Shown here in pieces: positions 32,760 through 40,835 of a stretch of 64,000 nt of DNA (the stretch's first letter is position 1; each line of letters starts with the position of its first letter). The notes below the pieces were generated by a model. That model was not told where the DNA came from. It was given only the letters and a program-made list of their open reading frames with translations, and searched no databases. The stretch is from Caldovatus sediminis (lineage in GTDB: Bacteria; Pseudomonadota; Alphaproteobacteria; Acetobacterales; Acetobacteraceae): contig NZ_BMKS01000003.1 of assembly GCF_014644455.1 (NCBI RefSeq), positions 213,930-277,929 of the forward strand, in the 5' to 3' direction. Position numbers and translations under genes: made by a program.

Positions 32760-33794
32760 TCAGGCCAGCGGCCCGCCCGCCTTCTTCCAGGCCGCGATGC
32801 CGCCCTGCAGATGCGCGGCGGCGGCAAGGCCCGCATCCTGCGCCGCCTGCACCGCCATCGCCGAGCGCTCGCCGAAGGCGCAGTAGAACACCAGGCGCCT
32901 GCCGGTCGCCGAGGCGAGCTCGTGGAGCACGCCGCCGGGGCGGATGCTCTCCTGCAGGTCCTGATAGGACACGTGCAGCGCGCCGGGGATCGCGCCGTGC
33001 CGCTCGCGCTCGCCGCGCTCGCGCAGATCCACCAGCACGGCGTCGCGGCGGCCGAGCAGCGCCATCGCCTCCTCCGCGCCCACCGCCCAGCCGCGCCGCG
33101 CCACCTCCTCCTGGTCGAGGCCCTGGCGCATGTTCGCCGGCACCGCCACGTCCATCATCTTCGGGTTGGCGAGCTTCAGGCCGTTCATGAGGTCCACGTA
33201 CTCCTCCACCGAGCGGACCTGCAGGCGCGGGTTGTGCGCCCGCTCCTCGCCGATGGTGCTGACCGTGTCGCCCTTGTAGTCGTGCGCGGGATAGACGAGC
33301 GTCTCGTCCGGCAGCCTGAGAAGGCGGTTGAAGATCGAGTCGTACTGTGCGCGCGGGTCGCCGTTCTGGAAGTCGGTGCGTCCCGTGCCCCGGATCAGCA
33401 GCGTGTCGCCGGTGAAGACCCGGTCGGGCAGGGTGAAGCAGTAGGAATCGTCCGTGTGCCCGGGCGTGTAGACCACGCCGAGCGTCATCCCCTCGATCTC
33501 CAGCCTCTCGCCGTCGCGCACGCGCATGGAGACGACATCCACGCCGCTCTGCTCGCCCATCACCGTGATGCAGCGCGTGCGGTCGCGCAGCGCGCCGAGC
33601 CCGGTGATGTGATCCGCGTGGAGATGGGTGTCCACCGCCTTGACCAGCCTGAGGTCCAGCTCCTCGATGAGCTGGAGGTAGCGGTCCACCCGCTCGAGCA
33701 CCGGGTCGATGATCAGCGCCTCGCCGCCGCGGCGGCTCGCGAGCAGATAGGTGTAGGTGCACGAGACCGGGTCGAAGAGCTGGCGGAAGATCAT
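32760..33794 (-). CDS. persulfide dioxygenase-rhodanese fusion (ETHE1-like MBL fold plus rhodanese)
   Basis: The 344-residue two-domain protein has an N-terminal metallo-beta-lactamase fold (1-230) with HLHADH (57-62), His113 in PGHTDDS, Asp130 in FTGDTL and His171. This arrangement is of the ETHE1/SdoA group, which oxidises glutathione persulfide to sulfite with one iron. The C-terminal rhodanese domain (about 240-344) keeps the active-site loop CAFGERS with Cys305. Such fusions move sulfane sulfur between the two sites during sulfide detoxification (family knowledge). ATG 33794 is preceded by GAGGGAGGG. Confidence 0.9.
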   Translation of the reverse strand: MIFRQLFDPVSCTYTYLLASRRGGEALIIDPVLERVDRYLQLIEELDLRLVKAVDTHLHADHITGLGALRDRTRCITVMGEQSGVDVVSMRVRDGERLEIEGMTLGVVYTPGHTDDSYCFTLPDRVFTGDTLLIRGTGRTDFQNGDPRAQYDSIFNRLLRLPDETLVYPAHDYKGDTVSTIGEERAHNPRLQVRSVEEYVDLMNGLKLANPKMMDVAVPANMRQGLDQEEVARRGWAVGAEEAMALLGRRDAVLVDLRERGERERHGAIPGALHVSYQDLQESIRPGGVLHELASATGRRLVFYCAFGERSAMAVQAAQDAGLAAAAHLQGGIAAWKKAGGPLA

Positions 33795-34053
33795 GGGGCC
33801 CTCCCTCGGCATGGCGCTCTGGCGGCGGCCGGTGCCGCCCGCAGCATAGCCGAGGCGCGCGCCGGAGGGGGCCTCCGCCGAGGGTTGTCGGCGTCCCCGC
33901 GGGCCGGCAGAGTGCGGGGTCGGGGCCGCGACGGTCGGCATCCGGTCCGGCAGGCGGCGCGCCTCCGCCGGCGCGGTGCGCCGGGCTCCCGGCCCGTCGG
34001 CGCGGGCGAGCCTGTCTCGAATCCGCCGGAGACGTCCAAGGACCACGCCACGC

Positions 34054-35292
34054 ATGACCAGCCCAGGACCCGACTACGCCCGCCTCTTCCGCAGGGATAC
34101 GCCCGAGCCGGCGCCGCGCTGGGCCGGCTTCCCGAAGTACAACTTCATCGGCGGCCACAACGACCCGACGCGCGTCCCGACCGAGGCGCTGGCCGAGGCC
34201 GCCGCCGCCGTGCTGCGCCGCGAGGCGCCGAGCCTCGCCCTCTACAACCTCGGCCACGGCCCGCTCGGCCATGCGGGGCTGCGCGAGGTGGTGGCCGACA
34301 AGCTTGCGCGCCACCGCGGCATCACGAACTGCACGCGCGAGGACGTGCTGATCACCTCCGGCTCGCTCCAGGGCCTCGACCTGGTCATGGACCTGCTGAT
34401 CGAGCCCGGCGACACGGTCCTGATCGAGGAGCTGTCCTACAACGGCACGATCACCCGGGCGCGCAAACGCGGGGCGAGGATCGTCCCGGTGCCGCTCGAC
34501 GCCGACGGGATGCGCATGGACGCGCTGGAGCGCATCCTCGGCGACCTGAAGGCGAGGGGGGTGACGCCGAAGTTCCTCTACACCATCCCCACCATCCAGA
34601 ACCCGACCGGCTCGATCCTGCCGCTCGAGCGCCGGAGGCGGCTCATCGCCCTGGCCCGGGCACATGGCGTGCCGATCTTCGAGGACGAGTGCTACGCCGA
34701 CCTGGTGTGGGCCGGCACCGAGGCGCCGCCCGCGCTCTACGCCCTCGACCCGGAGCAGGTGATCCACATCGGCTCCTTCTCCAAGACGCTCGCGCCGGCG
34801 CTGCGCGTCGCCTACGCCGTCGCGCCCTGGCCCGTGCTCTCGCGGCTCGTCGCGCTGAAGACCGATGCCGGCACCGGGGCGCTGGAGCAGATGCTCGTCG
34901 CCGAGTACTTCTCGCGCCACTTCGACAGCCACGTCGCGGGGCTGCGCGCCGTGCTGGAGGACAAGCTCGCCACCATGCTCGACGCCGTGGCGCGCGAGTT
35001 CGGCAGCGCGGCCGAATGCTGGACGCCGAAGGGCGGGATCTTCCTCTGGCTCCGGCTGCCCGAGGCGGTGGACGTGACGAAGCTCATCCAGCCCGCGGCC
35101 GAGCGGGGCATCGCCTTCAACCCCGGCCCCGAATGGGCGTGCGACCCGGCGAGCGCGCGCTCGCAGCTCCGCCTCTGCTTCGCGCTGCCGTCGAAGGAGG
35201 AGATCCGCGAGGGGGTCGCGGCCCTCGCCCGCGTCTGCTTCGAGCAGACCGGCATTCCGGAACGGAGCGGGAATGTGCGCCACCGCGCCTGA
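34054..35292 (+). CDS. PLP-dependent aminotransferase, class I/II (2-aminoadipate/LysN-like)
   Basis: The 412-residue fold-type I aminotransferase has the PLP Schiff-base residue Lys244 in GSFSKTLAPALRVAY, with NPTG in TIPTIQNPTGSILPL and DECYADLVW. The overall look is of the MocR/2-aminoadipate-transaminase group without the GntR domain. Substrates of this group include aromatic, branched and aminoadipate-like amino acids, and the exact one cannot be told. The ATG at 34054 has AAGGA about 10 bases upstream. It is divergent from the persulfide dioxygenase gene. Confidence 0.88.
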   Translation: MTSPGPDYARLFRRDTPEPAPRWAGFPKYNFIGGHNDPTRVPTEALAEAAAAVLRREAPSLALYNLGHGPLGHAGLREVVADKLARHRGITNCTREDVLITSGSLQGLDLVMDLLIEPGDTVLIEELSYNGTITRARKRGARIVPVPLDADGMRMDALERILGDLKARGVTPKFLYTIPTIQNPTGSILPLERRRRLIALARAHGVPIFEDECYADLVWAGTEAPPALYALDPEQVIHIGSFSKTLAPALRVAYAVAPWPVLSRLVALKTDAGTGALEQMLVAEYFSRHFDSHVAGLRAVLEDKLATMLDAVAREFGSAAECWTPKGGIFLWLRLPEAVDVTKLIQPAAERGIAFNPGPEWACDPASARSQLRLCFALPSKEEIREGVAALARVCFEQTGIPERSGNVRHRA

Positions 35293-35652
35293 GCCCGCGG
35301 CGGCGTGCGAAGCCCGTCTCGGCCCGTCCGCGAAGGATCAAGGCCATGCGGGCGCGACCTGATCCGGCACATCGCGCACGCACCGCTCCGGCGTCTGTTC
35401 CAGGCGACGGTGACGGTTGCCTCGGCATGCTGATGTCGGACCGCATGCGCATGAAGGCCGCCACGTAGCGGACTGGAATTGCGCGAATGAAGGTGGGCGT
35501 CCCGTGCCGGCGCGCACGGCGGCGCGACCTGCGCCAGAGCCGTTTTCGCTCGGCTGTGCTCGTTGCGACGGCTCCTGCTTGTCGTTTGCCGAGCCGGTTC
35601 ACGCTCCCGGCTGTTCCCGGCCGTCCGCGATCGGCTCTAGAGAGGGCACGCG
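35293..35652. other. intergenic region carrying an interspersed repeat
   Basis: These 360 bases hold no convincing gene. The last third (35537-35639) is one copy of a 103-bp repeat also found at 41504-41606. The glycosyltransferase start follows 13 bases after the repeat, so this gene's promoter either lies inside or upstream of the repeat. Confidence 0.6.
35537..35639 (+). repeat. 103-bp interspersed repeat, copy 1
   Basis: The copy aligns without gaps to 41504-41606 in the same orientation, with about 15 mismatches (about 85% identity). Both begin GAGCCG and end GCTCTA and share GTTTGCCGAGCCG and CCGTCCGCGATC. Read on the minus strand both give similar translations (for example GKxxAGAVAxS), but no start-to-stop gene is supported. 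Confidence 0.85.
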
Positions 35653-38193
35653 ATGTCTCCGGAGGCTCCAGCACCCGCATGCCCGCCCTCGCCGAACCCC
35701 ACCGGAGGCGGGAGGCCGCCGGGCGACGGCGCGCGGCGCCACGCGATCTTCCTGGCCTTCGCCCGCGCGACGCCGCCGCCGCCCGCGGCCGGTCTCGCGC
35801 CCTTCCTGACCTCCGATGCCGACTGGGCGAGCGCGGAGCGGGCGCTCGTCACCCTCCTCGCCGAGGAACCGGACGATGCGCCGGCGCGGCGGCTTCTGCT
35901 CGCCCTCGCCCAGCTCGACCCGGCGCGCGTCGCCGCGCTGCGCCACCCGCCGGCGCCGCTGCTCGCCGTCGCGGCCGAGGCGCGCCTGCTGGCGGGCGAC
36001 CCGACCGCTGCCGAGATCCTTCTCGCGGCCGGGCGTGCCCGCGCTCCGGCCGATCCCGGCCTTCGGTTGCGCGCCGCGATGCTCGCCGCCCGCTTCGGCG
36101 ATCCTGCCGAGGCGGTGGCGGCGCTGCGATCCTGGGCGCCTTCGGAGGACGGGGAAGGGGACGCCGCGATCGCCTACACCCTCGACGCACTGCTCGCGCG
36201 CGGCGCCGGCGCGGCAGCAATCGCCGTGCTGCACGGCCCCGCGGCGCGCGGCCGCCCGGGGCTGCGACGGCGCTTCGTCGAGGCCGGCCTCGACGCGTTC
36301 AGACGCAGCCTCAACGACGCTCCGGACCTGGTTCTGCTCGAGGCAATCGCCAGCGCCGCCGCGGACCTCGCCGCAACCCTCCCGCCGGCGCTGCTCGCCG
36401 AGATCGCGCGGCTGGCGGAGAGCATGGATCGCGGCGATCTCCTCGACCGTCTCGCCGCGCCCCTGGTCGAGGTCCTGGACGCCACCGACCCGCCACCGCC
36501 CTGGCTCGCCGCGGCCGCCGCCGCGCTCACCGGGGGGGAACCGCTCCCCCTCGACGGCGCTGCGCTGACCCAGCGCGGCCTCGCGCTGCATGCGGCGGGC
36601 CGACTGGCGCGCGCGGGCCTGTGCTTCGCTCTCGCGCTGCGCCTCGCCCCCGACGACCCGGCGATCCGCCTGAACGCCGGCTTCGCCGCCGCCGCGGCAG
36701 GGCGGAGGGAGGAGGCCGTGGCGGCCTTCGCCGGTGTCGCCGGGACCGCCGAGGAGGGGAGGATGCGCCGCCTCGCCTGGCCTGTCGCTGCGCGCACCGG
36801 CGGCATCCCCTGGCCCTACGCGCCGCCGGATCCGACCGTCGTGCCGCCGCTGCCGCCCGGGGCCGCCGAGTGGCCGCTCGTCACCATCATCACGCCGACC
36901 CTCAACGCCGGGCGGTGGCTGGAGGAGGCCATCCTCTCCGTCCTGCATCAGGGCTATCCGCGGCTGCAGTATGTCATCGTGGACGGCGGCTCGACCGATG
37001 CCACGCCCGCCATCCTCGCCCGTCACCGCGCCGCCATCGACACGGTGATCGTCGAGCCCGACAACGGCCAGGCGGAGGCCCTGAACAAGGGCCTCGCCCG
37101 GGTGCGGGGCGAGCTGGTGGGCTGGCTGAACGCGGACGACATGCTCGCCCCCGGCGCGTTGCATGCCGCCGCCGCCGCCTGGCTCGCCGAGCCGGAGACC
37201 GCCGACATCCTCCACGGGCCGTGCATCGTCCACCGCGACCGGGCCCCGACGGCCCTGCAGGCGCCGCGCCTCGCGCCCGGCGAATTCACCGTGGAGGCGC
37301 TCTCCGACGTGTTCGGGCGCTGGATGGACGGCGCCTTCTTCCTCCAGCCCGAGGCGCTGTTCACCCGCCGCCTGCTCGAGGCTCTCGGCGGGCGGGTGGA
37401 TGAGGGGCTGCACTACGCGTTCGACTACGCCTTCTGGCTTGCCGCCGCGCGGCATGGGGCGCGGCCGCGCCGCGTGGACTGGCCGATCGCCTTCTACCGC
37501 CTGCGCCAGGGGCAGAAGACCGGCAACCGAACCGCCTCCGTGATGGAGCAGCTCACGGTCCGCGACCGGTGGATGCGCCCGGCTCCGTCCCCGGAACGGC
37601 ACAGGACGATCGTCGCGCGCCTGCGCGCGGCGTTCGGTGATCCGGCTGGCGCGGGCCCGACGCGGCTGGTGCTGTTCGATCCGCGCCTGCCGCGCACGCC
37701 CGCGGCGACGCGCGCGCTGGCCCACGCTTCGGCGACCCTCGAGGCGGCGGGGGTGACGTTGCAGGCGGTCCACGCCGCCGATCTGGTGCCGCCGGAGGCC
37801 GACATCGTGCTTCGGGTGCTGCGGGCGCATGACGGCCCGGACTGGGCGGCGCCGCTGCGCGGCCGCTTCCATGGCCCGCTCGCCGGCTGGTTCGTCGAGC
37901 CCGACCGCGACCCCTTCGCTAATGCCGCCCTGGCGAAGCTGGTGGACCTCGCCGTGCCGGCCAGCGCCGAGGCCGCGCCGGTGCTCGCCAACGACCTGGC
38001 TGTCCTGCTGCCGCCGAGCCCCGCCGTGCCCGGCTGGCCGGAAGCGCCCGGATCGCTCGCGGCCGCGCTTGCCGCGATCGTCGGCTCGATGCGCGCCCTT
38101 GCCGGGGAGCCGGCCGGGCCGTGCCGGAGCGGGCCTGGGGACACGCCGCGCCCGGCGGAGGTGGCGGGGGAGGGCACAGGGCCGATATGCTGA
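35653..38193 (+). CDS. TPR-like protein with family 2 glycosyltransferase domain
   Basis: The 846-residue protein has an N-terminal Ala-rich alpha-helical region (about 30-400) that looks like degenerate TPR repeats (for example RLALHAAGRLARAGLCFALALRLAPDDPAIRLNAGFAAA). The GT2 domain begins at about 406 (WPLVTIITPTLNAGRWLEEAI), with DGGSTD at 444-449 and a DxD-like NADD at 493-496. A C-terminal region from about 650 is of unknown role. GT2 enzymes transfer sugars from nucleotide donors, probably to a polysaccharide or surface glycan here; acceptor and donor are unknown. There is no signal peptide. The pseudoprotease gene follows after 53 bases. Confidence 0.82.
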   Translation: MSPEAPAPACPPSPNPTGGGRPPGDGARRHAIFLAFARATPPPPAAGLAPFLTSDADWASAERALVTLLAEEPDDAPARRLLLALAQLDPARVAALRHPPAPLLAVAAEARLLAGDPTAAEILLAAGRARAPADPGLRLRAAMLAARFGDPAEAVAALRSWAPSEDGEGDAAIAYTLDALLARGAGAAAIAVLHGPAARGRPGLRRRFVEAGLDAFRRSLNDAPDLVLLEAIASAAADLAATLPPALLAEIARLAESMDRGDLLDRLAAPLVEVLDATDPPPPWLAAAAAALTGGEPLPLDGAALTQRGLALHAAGRLARAGLCFALALRLAPDDPAIRLNAGFAAAAAGRREEAVAAFAGVAGTAEEGRMRRLAWPVAARTGGIPWPYAPPDPTVVPPLPPGAAEWPLVTIITPTLNAGRWLEEAILSVLHQGYPRLQYVIVDGGSTDATPAILARHRAAIDTVIVEPDNGQAEALNKGLARVRGELVGWLNADDMLAPGALHAAAAAWLAEPETADILHGPCIVHRDRAPTALQAPRLAPGEFTVEALSDVFGRWMDGAFFLQPEALFTRRLLEALGGRVDEGLHYAFDYAFWLAAARHGARPRRVDWPIAFYRLRQGQKTGNRTASVMEQLTVRDRWMRPAPSPERHRTIVARLRAAFGDPAGAGPTRLVLFDPRLPRTPAATRALAHASATLEAAGVTLQAVHAADLVPPEADIVLRVLRAHDGPDWAAPLRGRFHGPLAGWFVEPDRDPFANAALAKLVDLAVPASAEAAPVLANDLAVLLPPSPAVPGWPEAPGSLAAALAAIVGSMRALAGEPAGPCRSGPGDTPRPAEVAGEGTGPIC

Positions 38194-38246
38194 TCCTGCT
38201 GTGGGCCCGGCCGGCGCCCGCACCCTTCCCTTCGACGGACGAGCGC

Positions 38247-39230
38247 ATGGCGAGTAGCGACGAGGACTGGGAAATCCCTGACGAGTTGCAGCCGGACCCC
38301 GCGGAGTGGTCGTTCCCGCTCGACCGCGCTCTGGGGGCGGTGGTCGGGCTGAAGTCGCTCGTGCCGGAGGATGCCTTCACCGCCCGCAGCCTCGGCACCG
38401 AGCGGCAGGGCAACGGCGTGCTGATCCGCGCCGACGGGCTCGTTCTCACCATCGGCTACCTGGTCGCGGAGGCGGAGAGCGTGTGGCTCACCGCGGCCGG
38501 CGGGCGCGTCGTGCCGGGCCACGCCCTCGCCTTCGACCATGAGAGCGGCTTCGGCCTGGTGCAGGTGCTCGGTCGCCTGGAGGGAATCGCGGCGCTGGAG
38601 CTCGGCGACGCCGACCGGGTGAGGCCCGGAGAGCGGGCGCTGCTGGCCGCCGCCGGCGGGCGCGCGCGGACCGTCGCCTGTGTCATCGCGGCGCGCCAGC
38701 CCTTCGCCGGCTACTGGGAGTACGCGCTGGACGACGCCTTCTACACCGCCCCCGCCCACCCCTCCTGGGGTGGCGCGGCGCTGATCGGCGAGGACGGGAG
38801 GCTGCTCGGCATCGGCTCGCTGATCCTGCAGCGCCGCGACCAGAAGGGGCGCAAGCTCGACCTCAACATGGTGGTTCCGGTCAGCGGGCTGAGGCCGATC
38901 CTCGATGACCTGCTCGCCTATGGCCGCGTGAACCGGCCGGCACGGCCCTGGCTCGGCCTCTACGCGACGGAGGACGAGGAGGGGGTGGTCGCGGTCTCGG
39001 TCGCGCCGGGCGGGCCGTCGGAGCGGGCGGGCGTGCGCCAGGGCGACCGCCTGGTGGCGGTGGGCGAGGCCCGGATCGAGGACCTGGGCGGGCTGTGGCG
39101 CGCGGTCTGGAGCTGCGGCGTGGCCGGCGCGCGGGTGCCGCTGGCGGTGATGCGGGACGGACGGCGCCGCGAGCTGGTGATCGAGTCCTCCGACCGGCGG
39201 CGTTTCCTCAAGGCGCCGCGGCTGCACTGA
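38247..39230 (+). CDS. HtrA-like trypsin-fold protein with PDZ domain, catalytic triad apparently lost
   Basis: The 327-residue protein has the layout of DegP/HtrA: a trypsin-like double barrel (about 30-220) and one PDZ domain (about 235-315, PWLGLYA...GGPSERAGVRQGDRLVAVG). The motifs that carry the triad are altered. TNNHV is TIGYL (Tyr71 at the His position), DLAxLKV is GFGLVQV (Gly101 at the Asp position) and GNSGGPL is SWGGAAL (Trp174 at the Ser position). The protein also lacks a signal peptide and starts with an acidic MASSDEDWEIPDEL. It is probably a binding or scaffold protein, not a protease. An ATG at 38187 overlapping the previous stop is an alternative start. Confidence 0.75.
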   Translation: MASSDEDWEIPDELQPDPAEWSFPLDRALGAVVGLKSLVPEDAFTARSLGTERQGNGVLIRADGLVLTIGYLVAEAESVWLTAAGGRVVPGHALAFDHESGFGLVQVLGRLEGIAALELGDADRVRPGERALLAAAGGRARTVACVIAARQPFAGYWEYALDDAFYTAPAHPSWGGAALIGEDGRLLGIGSLILQRRDQKGRKLDLNMVVPVSGLRPILDDLLAYGRVNRPARPWLGLYATEDEEGVVAVSVAPGGPSERAGVRQGDRLVAVGEARIEDLGGLWRAVWSCGVAGARVPLAVMRDGRRRELVIESSDRRRFLKAPRLH

Positions 39231-39242
39231 GCGACCGTCCCG

Positions 39243-39715
39243 GCAGCATCAGGCTGTGGATGCGGATCCGCGGGACGATCTCCCGCGCCTGCGCGGCACC
39301 GCTGCAAGCGGTCAGGGGGCCGAGCCGAGGCGCCACGTGTGCGGCATCGAGCGCTCCCGGCATGCCGGCGCAACTGGAACAGCGTGCGCGGGAGGCCGCC
39401 GCATGGCGCGCCTGTGGGGCGTCTTGGGCCAGCGCCGGCCGGCGTTGCGCGAGCTGAGCGCGATGGCGCTACGCCGCATTCCGCATCCTCCGCGGCAGAG
39501 ACGGCGATTGTGGCCGGCGTCACAGGCCGCATCGGCCAGCGCGGTATCGAGCGCGAGGAGGGTAGCCGCCTGGCGCACTGCCGGGGCGAAGTCGGGCGAG
39601 GCCTGGCTCGGCCCGATGCCGGGAGCCGTGTCCAGGGTTGGAAGCACGGCCTCCAACGGTGCGAATGGGCGTGAACGGCTCGCCATGAGCCGCGGCCAAG
39701 CCGTCCGGCGATGTC
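39243..39715 (-). pseudogene. C-terminal remnant of an IS4/IS5-superfamily transposase, frameshifted
   Basis: On the minus strand the segment reads QASPDFAPAVRQAATLLALD, ADAACDAGHNRRLCRGG and RSAIALSSRNAGRRWPKTPHRRAMRR. This is the C-terminal part of DDE transposases with the DAGxDAxxNHxLCRxxLG pattern. After one or more frame changes it continues as LTACSGAAQAREIVPRIRIH, the usual end of this family. The N-terminal half, start codon and terminal repeats are missing. The IS3-family element abuts its upstream side. Confidence 0.7.
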
Positions 39716-39768
39716 CCGCGCCCTGCGGCGCAGGCCGAATCAGGCGCCGACGCCCGGGTCTCGAGCCC

Positions 39769-39795
39769 TGAACCGCGCCGGGTTTGCCGGAGGCT
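39769..39795 (+). repeat. IS3 terminal inverted repeat, end distal to orfA
   Basis: The 27 bases are an exact inverted match to 40809-40835. The orfB reading frame runs out through this repeat without a stop. Confidence 0.9.
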
Positions 39796-40670
39796 GTTTG
39801 GTGTGAGTCATGCTGGAGGGGAATGGCTTCCTGTGCGGCATAGTATCGCGCCTCGGCCTTGGCGGGAGGGATGCTGCCGATCGGCTCGGGGAGGCGACGG
39901 TTGTTGAACCAGTCCACCCATTCGAGGGTGGCGAACTCGGCGCCCTCGATGCTGCGCCATGGCCCGCGGCGACGGATGAGCTCGGTCTTGAACAGGCCGA
40001 TGACGCTCTCGGCGAGCGCGTTGTCGTAGCTGTCGCCGACGCTGCCGCCGGAGGGCTCGATCCCTGCTTCGGCCAGGCGATCGGTGTAGCGGATGGACAC
40101 GTATTGGACCCCGCGATCGCCGTGGTGCACGAGGCCTGTGCCATGAACAGGTCGCCGGTCGTGCAGCGCCTGCTCACGCGCATCGAGGACAAGCCCGGCA
40201 TGGGCGGTCCGCGACACTCGCCAGCCGGCGATCCTCCGCGCGAAGGTGTCGACGACGAAGGCGACATGGGCGAACCCCTGCCAGGTCGCGACATAGGTGA
40301 AGTCCGACACCCACAGCAGGTTCGGCGGTGGCGCCAGGAACTGCCGGTTCGCACGGTCGGCCGGGCACGGCGCCGCCTTGTTCGGCACCGTCGTCCTGGC
40401 CTCCTTGCCGCGCACCGCGCCGCGCAGGCCGAGCGCGCGCATCAGCCGCGCCACCGCGCAGCGGGCCGCCGGCATGCCTTCGCGGCCGAGCCGGCGCCAG
40501 ACCTTCCGCACCCCGTAGACGCCAAAGTTCCCGGCATGGACCCGCCGAACCTCCGCCCGCCGCATCGCATCCCGCTGCGGCCTGGCCGGGCCCTGGGCAG
40601 GATCGGCGCGGCGCGCGGCATGGGCGTGGTAGGTGGACGGGGCGATCGGCAGAACCCGGCAGATCGGCAA
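39769..40670 (-). pseudogene. IS3-family transposase orfB, 5'-truncated
   Basis: The rve integrase core is complete, with the three DDE acidic residues visible in VSDFTYVAT, HHGDRGVQYVS and NALAESVIGLFKTEL. The N-terminus begins abruptly at PICRVLPIAPSTYHAHAARR, where the family normally has about 15 further residues. The first codon available is TTG, with no start signal. The frame continues past the IS end into the neighbouring transposase remnant down to 39312, giving an open chimaeric frame of about 450 codons. Confidence 0.85.
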
Positions 40671-40785
40671 CCGAGCCGTTCACCGCCCATTGCGAGCCAT
40701 GCTCTCCGGCGCCGTCCAGCACCAGACGCACCAACCGCTCCCGAACCTCGGGCGAGTAACTCGCCGCCGTCTTCTCCACCGCCAT
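40671..40785 (-). pseudogene. IS3-family orfA remnant (N-terminal helix-turn-helix part)
   Basis: From ATG 40785 the translation MAVEKTAASYSPEVRERLVR followed by HGSQWAVNGSVA is the start of an IS3 orfA DNA-binding protein. It keeps about 39 codons and then joins the orfB region out of frame. The rest of orfA, including the leucine zipper and the frameshift site, is missing. This indicates an internal deletion of some 200-250 bases. Confidence 0.8.
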
Positions 40786-40808
40786 CGCTCCATCTTCTCA
40801 ACGGTTGG

Positions 40809-40835
40809 AGCCTCCGGCAAACCCGGCGCGGTTCA
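40809..40835 (-). repeat. IS3 terminal inverted repeat, orfA-proximal end
   Basis: The 27 bases are an exact inverted match to 39769-39795. The end supplies the TGA (40833-40835) that stops the interrupted IS630 frame. Confidence 0.9.

Larger units (their letters stand above)
39769..40835 (-). mobile_element. IS3-family insertion sequence, internally deleted, with perfect terminal inverted repeats
   Basis: The ends at 39769-39795 and 40809-40835 are perfect 27-bp inverted repeats (starting TGAACCGCGCCGGGTTTGCC), and two further outer bases also match. The element is about 1067 bp, shorter than the usual 1.2-1.3 kb. orfA is cut to about 39 codons and orfB lacks its first residues. The 3-4 bases outside each end do not form a target-site duplication, and the two flanks belong to different transposases. 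The element is therefore unlikely to move on its own and was rearranged after insertion. Confidence 0.85.

Noticed and set aside
35117-35680. Minus-strand ORF across the 103-bp repeat whose translation resembles that at copy 2
   Set aside because: The shared translation reflects DNA repeat identity; neither copy has a start signal or a complete protein, and copy 1 overlaps the aminotransferase 3' end in antisense.
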